Positions 9,212 to 17,040 of a stretch of DNA of 64,000 nt are shown one piece after another (position 1 is the stretch's first letter; every line of letters starts with the position of its first letter). The notes under the pieces were generated by a model. The model was not told the origin of the DNA. It saw only the letters and a list, made by a program, of their open reading frames with translations, and did no database searches. The translations under genes were made by a program, and so were the position numbers. Origin of the DNA: Nocardiopsis terrae (lineage in GTDB: Bacteria; Actinomycetota; Actinomycetes; Streptosporangiales; Streptosporangiaceae); contig NZ_BMXJ01000010.1 in assembly GCF_014651695.1 (NCBI RefSeq), positions 62,001 through 126,000 on the forward strand, read 5' to 3'.

Positions 9212-10092
9212 TGAACAACGTGTACCGCCTGCGCAAGGCACTCGGAAGGACCGGAGCCTACGCGGCCGCCCTGGCGGTCTTCCTCTTCGCGATCTTCCCG
9301 GTCTACTGGGTCCTGGCCACCGCGCTGCGACCCACCGGCGAGATCTTCACCCGTGAACCCACGCTGTTCCCGCGGGAGATCACCTTCGAGCACTTCGAAC
9401 GGGTCACCTCCGGGGTGCTCATCCCTGGGACGTCCTTCTGGTCGTTCCTCACCAACAGCCTCATCGTGACGGTGGGCTCGGTCGTCTTCGCGGCGCTGCT
9501 GTCCCTGCTCGCCGCGATTGCCGTGGCGCGCTTCCGGTTCAAGCTGCGCTCGGTGTTCATCATCCTGCTGCTGGTCATCCAGATGGTCCCGGTGGAGGCG
9601 CTGATCATCTCGCTCTTCATCAACTTCTTCCACCTGGGCAACACCCTGGACGTGGAGCTGGTGAACAACCTGAGCGGTGTGTTCATCGTCTACGTGGCGG
9701 TCGCGCTGCCGATCACGATCCTGATGGTCCGCAACTTCGTGAACGCGGTGCCCAAGCAGCTGGAGGAGGCCGCGGCCATCGACGGCGCCAGCGGTTGGAC
9801 GATCTTCTGGCGGATCATGATGCCGCTGGTCGCCCCCGGGCTGGCCGCCGCGAGCATCTTCGCCTTCATCACCGCCTGGAACGAGTTCCTGGTCGCCTTC
9901 ACCTTCCTGCAGAACAACACGGACGCCTACACGCTGCCGATCTCCCTGCAGTACTACTTCGGCGCCGTGTCCATCGAGTGGGGCTCGATCATGGCCGCCT
10001 CCACCCTGCTGACCATCCCCGTGATGATCTTCTTCCTCTTCGTCCAACGCCGCATGGTCTCCGGCCTGACCATGGGCGCGGTCAAGGGCTGA
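9211..10092 (+). CDS. Sugar ABC transporter permease (MalG-like)
   Basis: A 293-residue second permease subunit of the CUT1 importer. Six membrane helices are evident, with the first at about residues 16-38, and the EAA loop reads EEAAAIDGASGWTIFWRIMM (about 188-207), as in MalG. The C-terminal segment WNEFLVAFTFL is typical of carbohydrate permeases. ATG 9211 overlaps the stop of the previous gene. It pairs with the MalF-like subunit to make the membrane channel. A hairpin follows the stop codon, so expression of the downstream glycosidase may be reduced relative to the transporter. Confidence 0.9.
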   Translation: MNNVYRLRKALGRTGAYAAALAVFLFAIFPVYWVLATALRPTGEIFTREPTLFPREITFEHFERVTSGVLIPGTSFWSFLTNSLIVTVGSVVFAALLSLLAAIAVARFRFKLRSVFIILLLVIQMVPVEALIISLFINFFHLGNTLDVELVNNLSGVFIVYVAVALPITILMVRNFVNAVPKQLEEAAAIDGASGWTIFWRIMMPLVAPGLAAASIFAFITAWNEFLVAFTFLQNNTDAYTLPISLQYYFGAVSIEWGSIMAASTLLTIPVMIFFLFVQRRMVSGLTMGAVKG

Positions 10093-10106
10093 GCCGCCCG
10101 GACACC

Positions 10107-10151
10107 GCCTCGGGGCGGGGCCCGCGGAGCCTGCGCGCCCCGCCCCGAGGC
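10107..10151 (+). terminator. Hairpin between permease and GH3 glycosidase genes
   Basis: A perfect 14-bp GC-rich inverted repeat (10107-10120 and 10138-10151) with a 17-base loop lies in the 140-base gap. It could be a partial terminator or an mRNA-stabilising end that separates transporter and glycosidase expression. Confidence 0.5.
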
Positions 10152-10232
10152 CGCTGACACCACCGACACCCCCTCTTCCCGCCACACGTCTGCCCTCGCC
10201 CGGGCACCCTTGCTCACCGAACGGAGTTCGTC

Positions 10233-11711
10233 ATGCCGCACGACCCGACACTGGAGCGTCTGGCCAACGCCACGCTGCTGGTGCCCTTCGAGTCCCTCCA
10301 GGCCCCCCGATGGATCCTGGACGGGTTGGCGGACGGGATCTCCGGCGTCTGCCTGTTCCACAACAACCTGGAGAGCCCGGAACAGGTCACCGCGCTCAAC
10401 GCGAGCCTGCGCGAGGCCACCGACACGCCCCTGATCTCCCTCGACGAGGAGGGCGGCGACGTCACCCGCATCGGCCAGGCCCGGGGCAGCGACTACCCCG
10501 GCAACGCCGCGCTGGGCGCCGTCGACGACACCGACCTCACTCGGGCCACCCTGCGCTCGCTGGGCCTCCAGCTCTCAGGCCTGGGCTTCAACCTGGACCT
10601 GGCCCCCTCCGTGGACGTCAACGTGGCCGACGACAACCCGGTGATCGGCACCCGCTCCTTCGGGTCCGACGCCGAACTCGTCGCCCGCCACGCCGCCGCC
10701 TCCGTCCAGGGCCTCCAGGAAGCCGGGGTGGCCGCGTGCGCCAAGCACTTCCCCGGCCACGGAGCCACCTCCCAGGACTCGCACCACACCCTGCCCCAGA
10801 TCGAGGCCGACGCCGAGCTGCTGCGCCGCCGGGAGCTCCTCCCGTTCCGGGCCGCCGTCGACGCCGGGGTCCGCTCCATCCTGACCGCGCACATCGAGCT
10901 GCCCGGTCTGGGCGTCGAGGGTCCCGCCACACTCAACCGCACCATGCTCAACGACCTGCTGCGCGACGAGATGGGCTTCACCGGGGTCGTGGTCAGCGAC
11001 GCCATGGACATGCGGGGCGTGAGCGGCGAGATCGGCATCCCCGAGGCCAGCGTGCTCGCGGTGGCCGCCGGTTGCGACCTGCTCTGCCTGGGCCGCTTCG
11101 TCTACGCCGACCAGGTCGCCCGGGTCCGCTCCGCGCTGGTCGGGGCGGTGCGCGACGGACGTCTGTCCGGCGAACGCCTGGAGGAGGCGGCCGACCGCAA
11201 CGCCCGGCTGCGCGACTGGATCAAGCGTTCCGCGCAGGAGCGGGCGCTCCCCGGAGCCGACGGCGGCGGCACCGAACGGGTCGGGCTGGCCGGGGCCCGC
11301 CGCGCCACCCGTGTGGACGGGGACGTCCCCGCCCTGGAGAACCCCTACGTGGTGGAGGTGGACGCCCCCGCCGGGATCGCCGTCGGTGAGGTGCCGTGGG
11401 GTCTGGGTCCCTGGTTCGGCGACACCGTCCGGGTCTCCCCCGAGGCCGACGACCCCTCCGAGCAGCTCACCGCCGCAGCCGGCCGCGACCTGGTCGTCGT
11501 GGTGAGGGACGCGCACCGCTACCCGAGTGCGCAGGAGTTCGTGAGCGCCCTGCTCGGCGCCCGCCCCGAGGCCGTGGTGGTGGAGATGGGCCTGCCCATC
11601 TGGCGGCCCGACTGCGGCGCCTACGTGAGCACCTACGGCGCCGCCCACGTCAACGCCCTGAGCGCGGCCGAGCTTCTCGGCTCCGCGGGGGCGCTCAGGA
11701 CCGCCCGCTGA
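10233..11711 (+). CDS. GH3 family glycosidase, NagZ/DasD-like beta-N-acetylhexosaminidase
   Basis: A 492-residue glycoside hydrolase family 3 enzyme. The barrel domain carries DEEGGDVTRI (71-80), the family signature KHFPGHGATSQDSH (171-184) with the catalytic Asp182/His184 dyad loop used by NagZ-type enzymes, and the nucleophile Asp256 in VVSDAMDM. There is no signal peptide, so it acts in the cytoplasm. It follows the transporter genes in the same orientation; in das operons the equivalent gene splits imported chitobiose into GlcNAc. Linkage and sugar are inferred from the NagZ-type motif and the context. The C-terminal 140 residues are a second GH3 domain. GGAG precedes ATG 10233. Confidence 0.88.
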   Translation: MPHDPTLERLANATLLVPFESLQAPRWILDGLADGISGVCLFHNNLESPEQVTALNASLREATDTPLISLDEEGGDVTRIGQARGSDYPGNAALGAVDDTDLTRATLRSLGLQLSGLGFNLDLAPSVDVNVADDNPVIGTRSFGSDAELVARHAAASVQGLQEAGVAACAKHFPGHGATSQDSHHTLPQIEADAELLRRRELLPFRAAVDAGVRSILTAHIELPGLGVEGPATLNRTMLNDLLRDEMGFTGVVVSDAMDMRGVSGEIGIPEASVLAVAAGCDLLCLGRFVYADQVARVRSALVGAVRDGRLSGERLEEAADRNARLRDWIKRSAQERALPGADGGGTERVGLAGARRATRVDGDVPALENPYVVEVDAPAGIAVGEVPWGLGPWFGDTVRVSPEADDPSEQLTAAAGRDLVVVVRDAHRYPSAQEFVSALLGARPEAVVVEMGLPIWRPDCGAYVSTYGAAHVNALSAAELLGSAGALRTAR

Positions 11712-11833
11712 GGGCTCCGCCCCGGCGGCTCCGGTCACCGGACACGCGCTGGCGCGCTCTCTCAGCCGAGAGCGGAGAACGCCGCCCATGTCCCCGCAAG
11801 CCGGTAGGAGAAGTACTCTTGGCGTGTAGCACC

Positions 11834-11864
11834 CCGGGCGCCGACAACACCCGTCGGCGCCCGG
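11834..11864 (+). terminator. Hairpin downstream of GH3 gene
   Basis: A 12-bp perfect inverted repeat (11834-11845 and 11853-11864) with a 7-base loop, about 120 bases after the glycosidase stop and just before the Rrf2 gene. Likely the end of the sugar operon. Confidence 0.55.
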
Positions 11865-11902
11865 TGCCCCATTCGCCCTTCTAACCACGGCATAATCACA
11901 GC

Positions 11903-12367
11903 ATGCGCCTTTCAGCCCGGGTCGACTACGCGCTTCGCGCGGCCGCAGAGCTCGCTGTCGCCGGTGACGGTCCGGTGACGGCCGAGCAGCTCGCACGCGC
12001 GCAGGCCATCCCCGGAAAATTCCTGGAGAACATTCTCACCCAGCTACGCCGCGCCGGTTTGGTGCGCAGCCAACGGGGCCCCGTTGGCGGCTACTGGCTC
12101 GCCCGGCCCCCGGGGGAGATCTCCCTCGCGGACATCATCCGAGCGGTCGACGGTCCGCTCGCCAACGTGCGCGGGGAACGTCCCGAGCACGTCGACTACG
12201 ACGGGGCGGCCCGCAGCCTGCAACAGGTGTGGATCGCCCTGCGCGCCAGTGAGCGCGCCATCCTGGAGGGGGTCAACCTCCAGCACCTGGTCAGCAACGA
12301 GCTCCCCGATCAGGTGCGCTCCCTGGCCGAGGACCCCGAGGCCTGGGTCAACCACACCCACCGCTGA
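11903..12367 (+). CDS. Rrf2 family transcriptional regulator without Fe-S cysteines
   Basis: A 154-residue Rrf2-type winged-helix regulator. The N-terminal MRLSARVDYALRAAAELA and the recognition region IPGKFLENILTQLRRAGLV followed by the wing RGPVGGYWLARPP are diagnostic. IscR, NsrR and RsrR bind an Fe-S cluster with cysteines after residue 90; this protein contains no cysteine at all, so it must sense something else or act without a cluster. A number of actinobacterial Rrf2 proteins are of this kind. It has its own promoter region of about 190 bases and ends at a strong bidirectional terminator. Target genes are not evident. Confidence 0.88.
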   Translation: MRLSARVDYALRAAAELAVAGDGPVTAEQLARAQAIPGKFLENILTQLRRAGLVRSQRGPVGGYWLARPPGEISLADIIRAVDGPLANVRGERPEHVDYDGAARSLQQVWIALRASERAILEGVNLQHLVSNELPDQVRSLAEDPEAWVNHTHR

Positions 12368-12400
12368 GCGCCGTGCCGCCGCGGACGCCACCGCACACGC

Positions 12401-12436
12401 AAGGAGCCGGCCACCCCGAGGGGTGGCCGGCTCCTT
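12401..12436. terminator. Strong bidirectional terminator between Rrf2 and clgR genes
   Basis: A perfect 16-bp stem (12401-12416 and 12421-12436) with the 4-base loop CGAG, flanked by A on the left and ending in CTCCTT on the right, sits between two convergent genes. Confidence 0.85.
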
Positions 12437-12486
12437 GAACGAGATCCGTGTGACGTGCGCTGAGGTACCCGCACGGGGGCGGGGTG

Positions 12487-12843
12487 TCAGACCCCGGCCA
12501 TGTCGGCGACCTGGGGAACACGATCCGGTACGGGCTCGATGCCGAGGTCCTGGGCGGGGACGGGGTCGTTCGTGACCGCGTCGCCCAACAGTGCGGCCTC
12601 CTGGAGCTCGGCCAGGGCCAGCTGGTCGGAGACCTCTCTGAGCACCTGTGAGAGCGGGACCCCGAGGGCCCCGCAGATGGAGGAGAGCAGTTCGGAAGAG
12701 GCTTCCTTCTGACCGCGCTCCACCTCGGACAGGTAGCCGAGGGAAACCCGTGCATCGGCCGACACCTCGCGGAGGGTGCGGCCCTGGCGCTGCCGCAGCC
12801 GCCTGAGCACGTCACCAAGTAGGTGACGAAGCAGGACCATCAT
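12487..12843 (-). CDS. clgR: XRE-type transcriptional activator ClgR
   Basis: A 118-residue helix-turn-helix protein that matches ClgR, the activator of clp protease and other stress genes in actinobacteria. The HTH is LREVSADARVSLGYLSEVERGQ-like (about residues 24-45), followed by the conserved KEASSELLSSICGALGVPLS and REVSDQLALAELQEAAL. ClgR is itself a ClpCP substrate, degraded through its C-terminus; here the last residues are MAGV rather than the Ala-Ala reported for Streptomyces. Two tandem ATG codons start the gene, preceded by GGGAGGGAG. Location beside cinA and pgsA is the usual actinobacterial order. The promoter has TATATG and a palindrome. Confidence 0.87.
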   Translation of the reverse strand: MMVLLRHLLGDVLRRLRQRQGRTLREVSADARVSLGYLSEVERGQKEASSELLSSICGALGVPLSQVLREVSDQLALAELQEAALLGDAVTNDPVPAQDLGIEPVPDRVPQVADMAGV

Positions 12844-12872
12844 TCGCGCTCCCTCCCACCGGTAGCGACCTT

Positions 12873-12911
12873 CATATACAACACCGTACCTGCCCCACGC
12901 CCGATTCGGGC
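12873..12911 (-). promoter_or_regulatory. clgR promoter with palindrome
   Basis: On the minus strand a -10-like TATATG occurs at 12873-12878, 30-35 bases from the start codon. About 20 bases further upstream lies a perfect palindrome GCCCGA-T-TCGGGC (12899-12911) overlapping the expected -35 zone. It does not match the known ClgR site (CGC-N5-GCG), so it may bind another regulator. Confidence 0.45.
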
Positions 12912-13001
12912 ACCTCTTGCCGTCCTGTTCGCTGGAGGGGGAACCGCGGCCGGGGGTGTTTTTGTTCCCGTGCTCCGGGGGAGGCGGACCGACCGGAGGG
13001 A

Positions 13002-13538
13002 TCAGGCCCGGGTGTCTCCCGCCGCTTCCCCGCGGACTGCGGCCCTCAGGAGCCCCAGCGCACCCTCGACCGTGTCGTAGCGGATACCCGCGCGCTCCCC
13101 GCTGAAACCGAAGCGGACGACCCGCGTGTGTGAGTCCGGTCCCGCCACCGCCGCGTAGACGGTGCCGACGGGCTGACCGTCCTGGGGTTCGGGCCCCGCC
13201 ACACCGGTGACCGCGACCCCGTAGTCGGCTCCGACGAGGCGTCGCACACCCCGCGCCATGTGGGCGGCGACGTCGGGGTGGACAGCGCCGTGCCCGTCCA
13301 ACAGGTCCTGGGGGACCCCCAGGACGGACGCCTTGGTGTCGGTGGCGTAGGTGACGGCCCCGCCCCGGTAGGTGGCCGAGGAGCCGGGGACCGCCGTCAG
13401 GTGAGCGCCGATGAGCCCTCCGGTGAGGGACTCGGCGGTGGCGCAGGTGGACCCGTCGTCCAGCAGGGCCCGGTGGACGGCCTCCGCGGCTTCCAGCGCC
13501 GCGTCGCCGAGCGGGATGCCCACCTGCGCCCCGGTCAT
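13002..13538 (-). CDS. cinA: CinA C-terminal domain protein (nicotinamide-nucleotide amidase)
   Basis: A 178-residue stand-alone CinA C-terminal domain (PncC type), predicted to deamidate nicotinamide mononucleotide in NAD recycling. Signature segments are TCATAESLTGGLIGAHLT (about 32-49), GGAVTYAT, VAVTGVAGPEPQDGQPVGTV (110-130) and FGFSGERAGIRYDT. The N-terminal molybdopterin-binding-like domain of longer CinA proteins is absent, as is common in actinobacteria. The ATG at 13538 overlaps the pgsA stop (ATGA), which fixes the start and indicates coupling. It is the last gene of the rimO-pgsA-cinA set, followed by the separately promoted clgR. Confidence 0.9.
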   Translation of the reverse strand: MTGAQVGIPLGDAALEAAEAVHRALLDDGSTCATAESLTGGLIGAHLTAVPGSSATYRGGAVTYATDTKASVLGVPQDLLDGHGAVHPDVAAHMARGVRRLVGADYGVAVTGVAGPEPQDGQPVGTVYAAVAGPDSHTRVVRFGFSGERAGIRYDTVEGALGLLRAAVRGEAAGDTRA

Positions 13539-14158
13539 CAGCCAGACTCCGTGTCGGGGCCCGGGGCGTCCTTGGCGCGTACCAGGCGGGCGGCGCCGAC
13601 CGCGTAGGTCAGGCCGGTCCAGAGGGTGACGGCCAGGGCCGCGGCCATGACCCCGTGGGCGATCCACGTGAACACCGCGGTGAACGGCAGCAGGTGCAGC
13701 GGGAACAGGTAGATGCTGATCGCCACGATCTGCAGGACGGTCTTGAGCTTGCCGCCGCTGCTCGCCGGGATGACCCCGTACCGCAGGACCGCGAAGCGCA
13801 GGGCCGTGACGCCCCACTCGCGCAGCAGGACGGCGATGGTCACCCACCACCACAGGTCTCCCTGGACGGACAGCACGATCAGCGCGGCACCGGTCAGCGC
13901 CTTGTCCGCGATGGGGTCGGCGATCTTGCCGAAGTCGGTGACCAGGTTCCGCCGACGGGCCAGTTCACCGTCGACGCGGTCGGTGATGGCGGCCAGGACG
14001 AACACGGCGAAAGCCGCGAGCTGCCACCCGGTCCCGTCCAGGAACATGAACCAGACGAAGACCGGCACCATCACCAGGCGGCTCATCGTGAGGATGTTCG
14101 CGATGTTCCACAGCGGGGCTTGGGGGGCGGGCGAGGCCGCGGCGTCGTTGGTGCTCAT
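13538..14158 (-). CDS. pgsA: CDP-diacylglycerol-glycerol-3-phosphate 3-phosphatidyltransferase
   Basis: A 206-residue integral membrane enzyme that makes phosphatidylglycerol phosphate from CDP-diacylglycerol. The CDP-alcohol phosphotransferase signature D-x2-DG-x2-AR-x8-G-x3-D-x3-D is complete: Asp60, Asp63, Gly64, Ala67, Arg68, Gly77, Asp81, Asp85. Several hydrophobic helices surround it, the first at about 22-40. Other family members such as phosphatidylinositol phosphate synthase are possible, but the neighbours rimO and cinA are the usual company of PgsA. Both ends overlap adjacent genes by four bases (ATGA), a tight operon. Confidence 0.88.
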   Translation of the reverse strand: MSTNDAAASPAPQAPLWNIANILTMSRLVMVPVFVWFMFLDGTGWQLAAFAVFVLAAITDRVDGELARRRNLVTDFGKIADPIADKALTGAALIVLSVQGDLWWWVTIAVLLREWGVTALRFAVLRYGVIPASSGGKLKTVLQIVAISIYLFPLHLLPFTAVFTWIAHGVMAAALAVTLWTGLTYAVGAARLVRAKDAPGPDTESG

Positions 14159-15588
14159 CTGTCTCCGGCTTCCACGTCCTGCTCCGCGACGAGGTCGGCG
14201 CCCGCCGACTGGATGACGGTGGCGCGCACCAGGTCCCCGACCGCGAGGTCCTCGCCGTACAGGATGGTGCTGCCGTCCACCTCGGGCGCCTGGTGCGCGG
14301 AGCGGCCCTCGTAGGCGCCGTCCTCCAGGACGGACTCCACCAGGACGGTCACCTCGGTACCGACGCGTTCCTCGGCCCGCTGGGCCATGAGCTCCTCGGA
14401 GAGGCGGTTGAGCGTGTCCACCCGCTCCTGGATGACCTCCTCGGGCACCTTGTCGCCGTGGTTGAGCGCCTCGGTGCCGTCCTCGTCGGAGTAGCCGAAC
14501 ACGCCGATGGCGTCCAGGCGGGCCTCACTGAGGAAGGACACCAACTCCTGGAACTCCTCCTCCGTCTCCCCGGGGAAACCGACGATGAAGTTGGAGCGGG
14601 CTCCGGCTTCCGGCGCGCCCCTGCGTGCGGTCTCCAGCAGTTCGAGGAAGCGCTCGCGGTCGCCGAAGCGGCGCATACGGCGCAGCAGCGGACCGCTGGC
14701 GTGCTGGAAGGACAGGTCGAAGTAGGGGACCACCCCCGGGGTGCCGGTGAGTACGTCCACCAGGCCGGGGCGGACCTCGGCGGGCTGGAGGTAGCTGACC
14801 CGGACCCGCTCCAGGCCCTCGACGGCGGCCAGGCGCGGCAGCAGCTTCTCCAGCGCGCGCACGTCACCGAGGTCCTTGCCGAAGGAGGTGGAGTTCTCGC
14901 TGACCAGGAACACCTCGCGCACGCCCTCGCCGGCCAGCCACTCGGCCTCGCGGACGATCTCGTCGGGCTGACGGGAGATGTAGGCGCCGCGGAAGGCCGG
15001 GATCGCGCAGAAGGTGCACCTTCTGTCGCAGCCGGAGGCGATCTTGAGGTTGGCCACGGGGCCGCCGGTCAGCCGACGGCGCGGGACCGCGGCGCGGTAC
15101 GGCAGCTCGGTGCCGGCCGCGCCCTCGGACTCGGCGAACGCGGCGTGCCCGGGCACGTGGACCTGGGAGTCGCCGCGCTCGGCCGGGCTGATCGGCAGCA
15201 GGGTGCGGCGGTCGCGCGGGTCGTGCGGGACCAGTTCGCGCCCGGCGACGACGTCGTCGAGCCGGTCGGTGATGGCGGCGTAGTCATCGAATCCGATGAC
15301 GTTGGCCTCGGGGAGGGCGCCGGCGAGTTCGGAGCCGTAGCGCTCGGCCATACACCCGGCGGCGACGACCTTCCCGCCGCCCTCGGCCGCCTCCAACAGG
15401 GTCTCGATGGAGTCCTGTTTGGCGGCGTCGATGAACCCGCAGGTGTTGACGACGGTCACGTCGGCCTTGGTGTCGTCGTCGACGAGGTCCCAGCCGCCAG
15501 CGGCAAGGCGCCCGGCGAGCTCTTCGGAGTCGACCTCGTTACGCGCACACCCCAGGGTGACGAGTGAGACAGTACGGCGCGATGACAT
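14155..15588 (-). CDS. rimO: Ribosomal protein S12 (aspartyl)-beta-methylthiotransferase RimO
   Basis: A 477-residue radical SAM enzyme that methylthiolates an aspartate of ribosomal protein S12. The N-terminal UPF0004 domain has its three cluster cysteines at 14 (TLGCARNEVDSE), 50 (NTCGFIDAAK) and 79 (GCMAERYG). The radical SAM motif CDRRCTFC gives Cys187, Cys191 and Cys194. A C-terminal TRAM domain (about 405-470) follows. The start ATG 15588 begins the conserved SLVTLGC region directly; GGAAG lies just upstream. RimO is distinguished from MiaB by the S12-type neighbours and the short loop; the call is solid. Its stop overlaps pgsA. Confidence 0.9.
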   Translation of the reverse strand: MSSRRTVSLVTLGCARNEVDSEELAGRLAAGGWDLVDDDTKADVTVVNTCGFIDAAKQDSIETLLEAAEGGGKVVAAGCMAERYGSELAGALPEANVIGFDDYAAITDRLDDVVAGRELVPHDPRDRRTLLPISPAERGDSQVHVPGHAAFAESEGAAGTELPYRAAVPRRRLTGGPVANLKIASGCDRRCTFCAIPAFRGAYISRQPDEIVREAEWLAGEGVREVFLVSENSTSFGKDLGDVRALEKLLPRLAAVEGLERVRVSYLQPAEVRPGLVDVLTGTPGVVPYFDLSFQHASGPLLRRMRRFGDRERFLELLETARRGAPEAGARSNFIVGFPGETEEEFQELVSFLSEARLDAIGVFGYSDEDGTEALNHGDKVPEEVIQERVDTLNRLSEELMAQRAEERVGTEVTVLVESVLEDGAYEGRSAHQAPEVDGSTILYGEDLAVGDLVRATVIQSAGADLVAEQDVEAGDR

Positions 15589-15797
15589 GGCTTCCAAGCG
15601 TGTGGGAGAGCTTCGGGTGCTGCGGGGCGCGGCGTGGTCGAAGGCCGGGGTACCCGGTCGGCTCGTGCTCGCACGAAGGCGTCGACTGTCGCCGCCCGCA
15701 GCCCCCCACACTACCGTGGTTGACCAACCCACCCGTACCCCGGCCTCGGCCGTACTCTCTGGAACCCGTGCTGCCGCGCCCGCCGTGGAGACGATCG

Positions 15798-16907
15798 TCA
15801 GTCGACGAGGCCGTCGGCTCCGACCGTGACCTCCTTCACCTCGCCGGGCCCTCCGCTGGGCCCCTGTTCCCGCCCGTCGACGGACACATCGATCGCCCCG
15901 GCGTTGCCGACCCACAGGGTCAGCGGTACCTCGGTCCGGTGGTCCTGGGACTCGCCCTCGGTGAGGAACCCGGTGAACAGGTCCTCGCCCGCGGGGTCGC
16001 TGACCCTGATCCAACTGCGTTCGGAAGCGGTGAGGGCGACGGTGAACTCGTCCGCCTCACCGGCCGCGGGACCGGTCTCCTCCGTGGCCGCGTCCCCGGT
16101 GGCGTCCCCCTCCGCGCCCCCGGCCGCCTCGGTGTCCCGGGCCGCCGAGGAGCCGGTGCTCTCCTCGCTGTTGGAGCCGGCCGAACCGAACGCGGTGCGG
16201 ACGGGGGCGCCCTCCTCCCAGCCCTGCCAGGTCCGGACCCCCACGAACACCGCGGTGACCAGGATGAGGCCGACCACGGCCCAGGGCCAGTGCCGCCGAA
16301 CCCTCTCCCCACGGAGCGTCCTGGTCCGGGTGACGGCGACCCGGGCGGCGGGCCTGTCGTCCCGGGGCCGGTTCTCGGGCTTGCTGTGCCTGCCGGGCCG
16401 CCGGGGCCCGGGTACCTGGACCGCCGCCCCCTTGGGCCGGTTGCGCCGGAGCGGCCGGGCGAGTCTCTGGTTGCGTTCGAAGTGGCCCCAGCTCTCGGCC
16501 CGCTGTTCGGGGTCTGCCTCCTCGTCCCCGATCCGGGCGGGCCGCACCTCCCGGGGTGCCTCGTGGTCGCTCGTCCCGGTGTGGGCCCGCCCGCCCTCGG
16601 CCGCCGCGACCCGGGCCGCCTTGGGCGTCGCGGACGGGTGCCGGGGCGGGGGGATGAAGGTGGGCCTGTCCCCGGAGGAGTGTTCGCGGTCGTATTCCTC
16701 CAGGAGTGGTTCGGGGTCCAGTCCGAGGAACTTGCAGATCCTCCGAATGTGCCCGCGCGCGTAGAAGTCCCCTCCGCAGGGGACGAAGTCCTCGTTCTCG
16801 ATGCCTCTCAGGACCTGTGTCCGGATACGTGTACGTGTGCTCAGGTTCTCCAAGGAGCAACCCGCCGCGATCCGTGCGGCGGACAGGGTCTGGCCGATCG
16901 TCGCCAT
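15798..16907 (-). CDS. RodZ-like HTH membrane protein with C-terminal DUF4115 domain
   Basis: A 369-residue bitopic protein. Residues 1-70 form a RodZ-type helix-turn-helix (IGQTLSAARIAAGCSLENLS, then YARGHIRRICKFLGLDP). A 170-residue Arg/Pro-rich linker leads to one transmembrane helix (about 222-240, HWPWAVVGLILVTAVFVGV) and an extracytoplasmic DUF4115 domain (about 285-365) with SWIRVSDPAGEDLFTG. Such proteins link cell-shape or division machinery to the membrane; a direct MreB role is not shown here. ATG 16907 is preferred over GTG 16913 because GGGGGAG is 5 bases before it. It lies between ftsK and rimO, a standard actinobacterial position. Confidence 0.8.
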   Translation of the reverse strand: MATIGQTLSAARIAAGCSLENLSTRTRIRTQVLRGIENEDFVPCGGDFYARGHIRRICKFLGLDPEPLLEEYDREHSSGDRPTFIPPPRHPSATPKAARVAAAEGGRAHTGTSDHEAPREVRPARIGDEEADPEQRAESWGHFERNQRLARPLRRNRPKGAAVQVPGPRRPGRHSKPENRPRDDRPAARVAVTRTRTLRGERVRRHWPWAVVGLILVTAVFVGVRTWQGWEEGAPVRTAFGSAGSNSEESTGSSAARDTEAAGGAEGDATGDAATEETGPAAGEADEFTVALTASERSWIRVSDPAGEDLFTGFLTEGESQDHRTEVPLTLWVGNAGAIDVSVDGREQGPSGGPGEVKEVTVGADGLVD

Positions 16908-17040
16908 GCGCACTCCCCCCGCGACTTTCTGTGCCTACGTGGACCCACTCTGCTACCCGGAGCCCTCCGGTGCAGGTCACCACGCCCCATGAGGCCCTCA
17001 AGATCGCACCAAATCGGGCGAGGCGGACGCGGCGGGGAGC

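Noticed and set aside
12823..13105. Short plus-strand frames in the clgR-cinA gap
   Set aside because: They overlap the clgR promoter and the cinA end and have no ribosome-binding site or conserved sequence.
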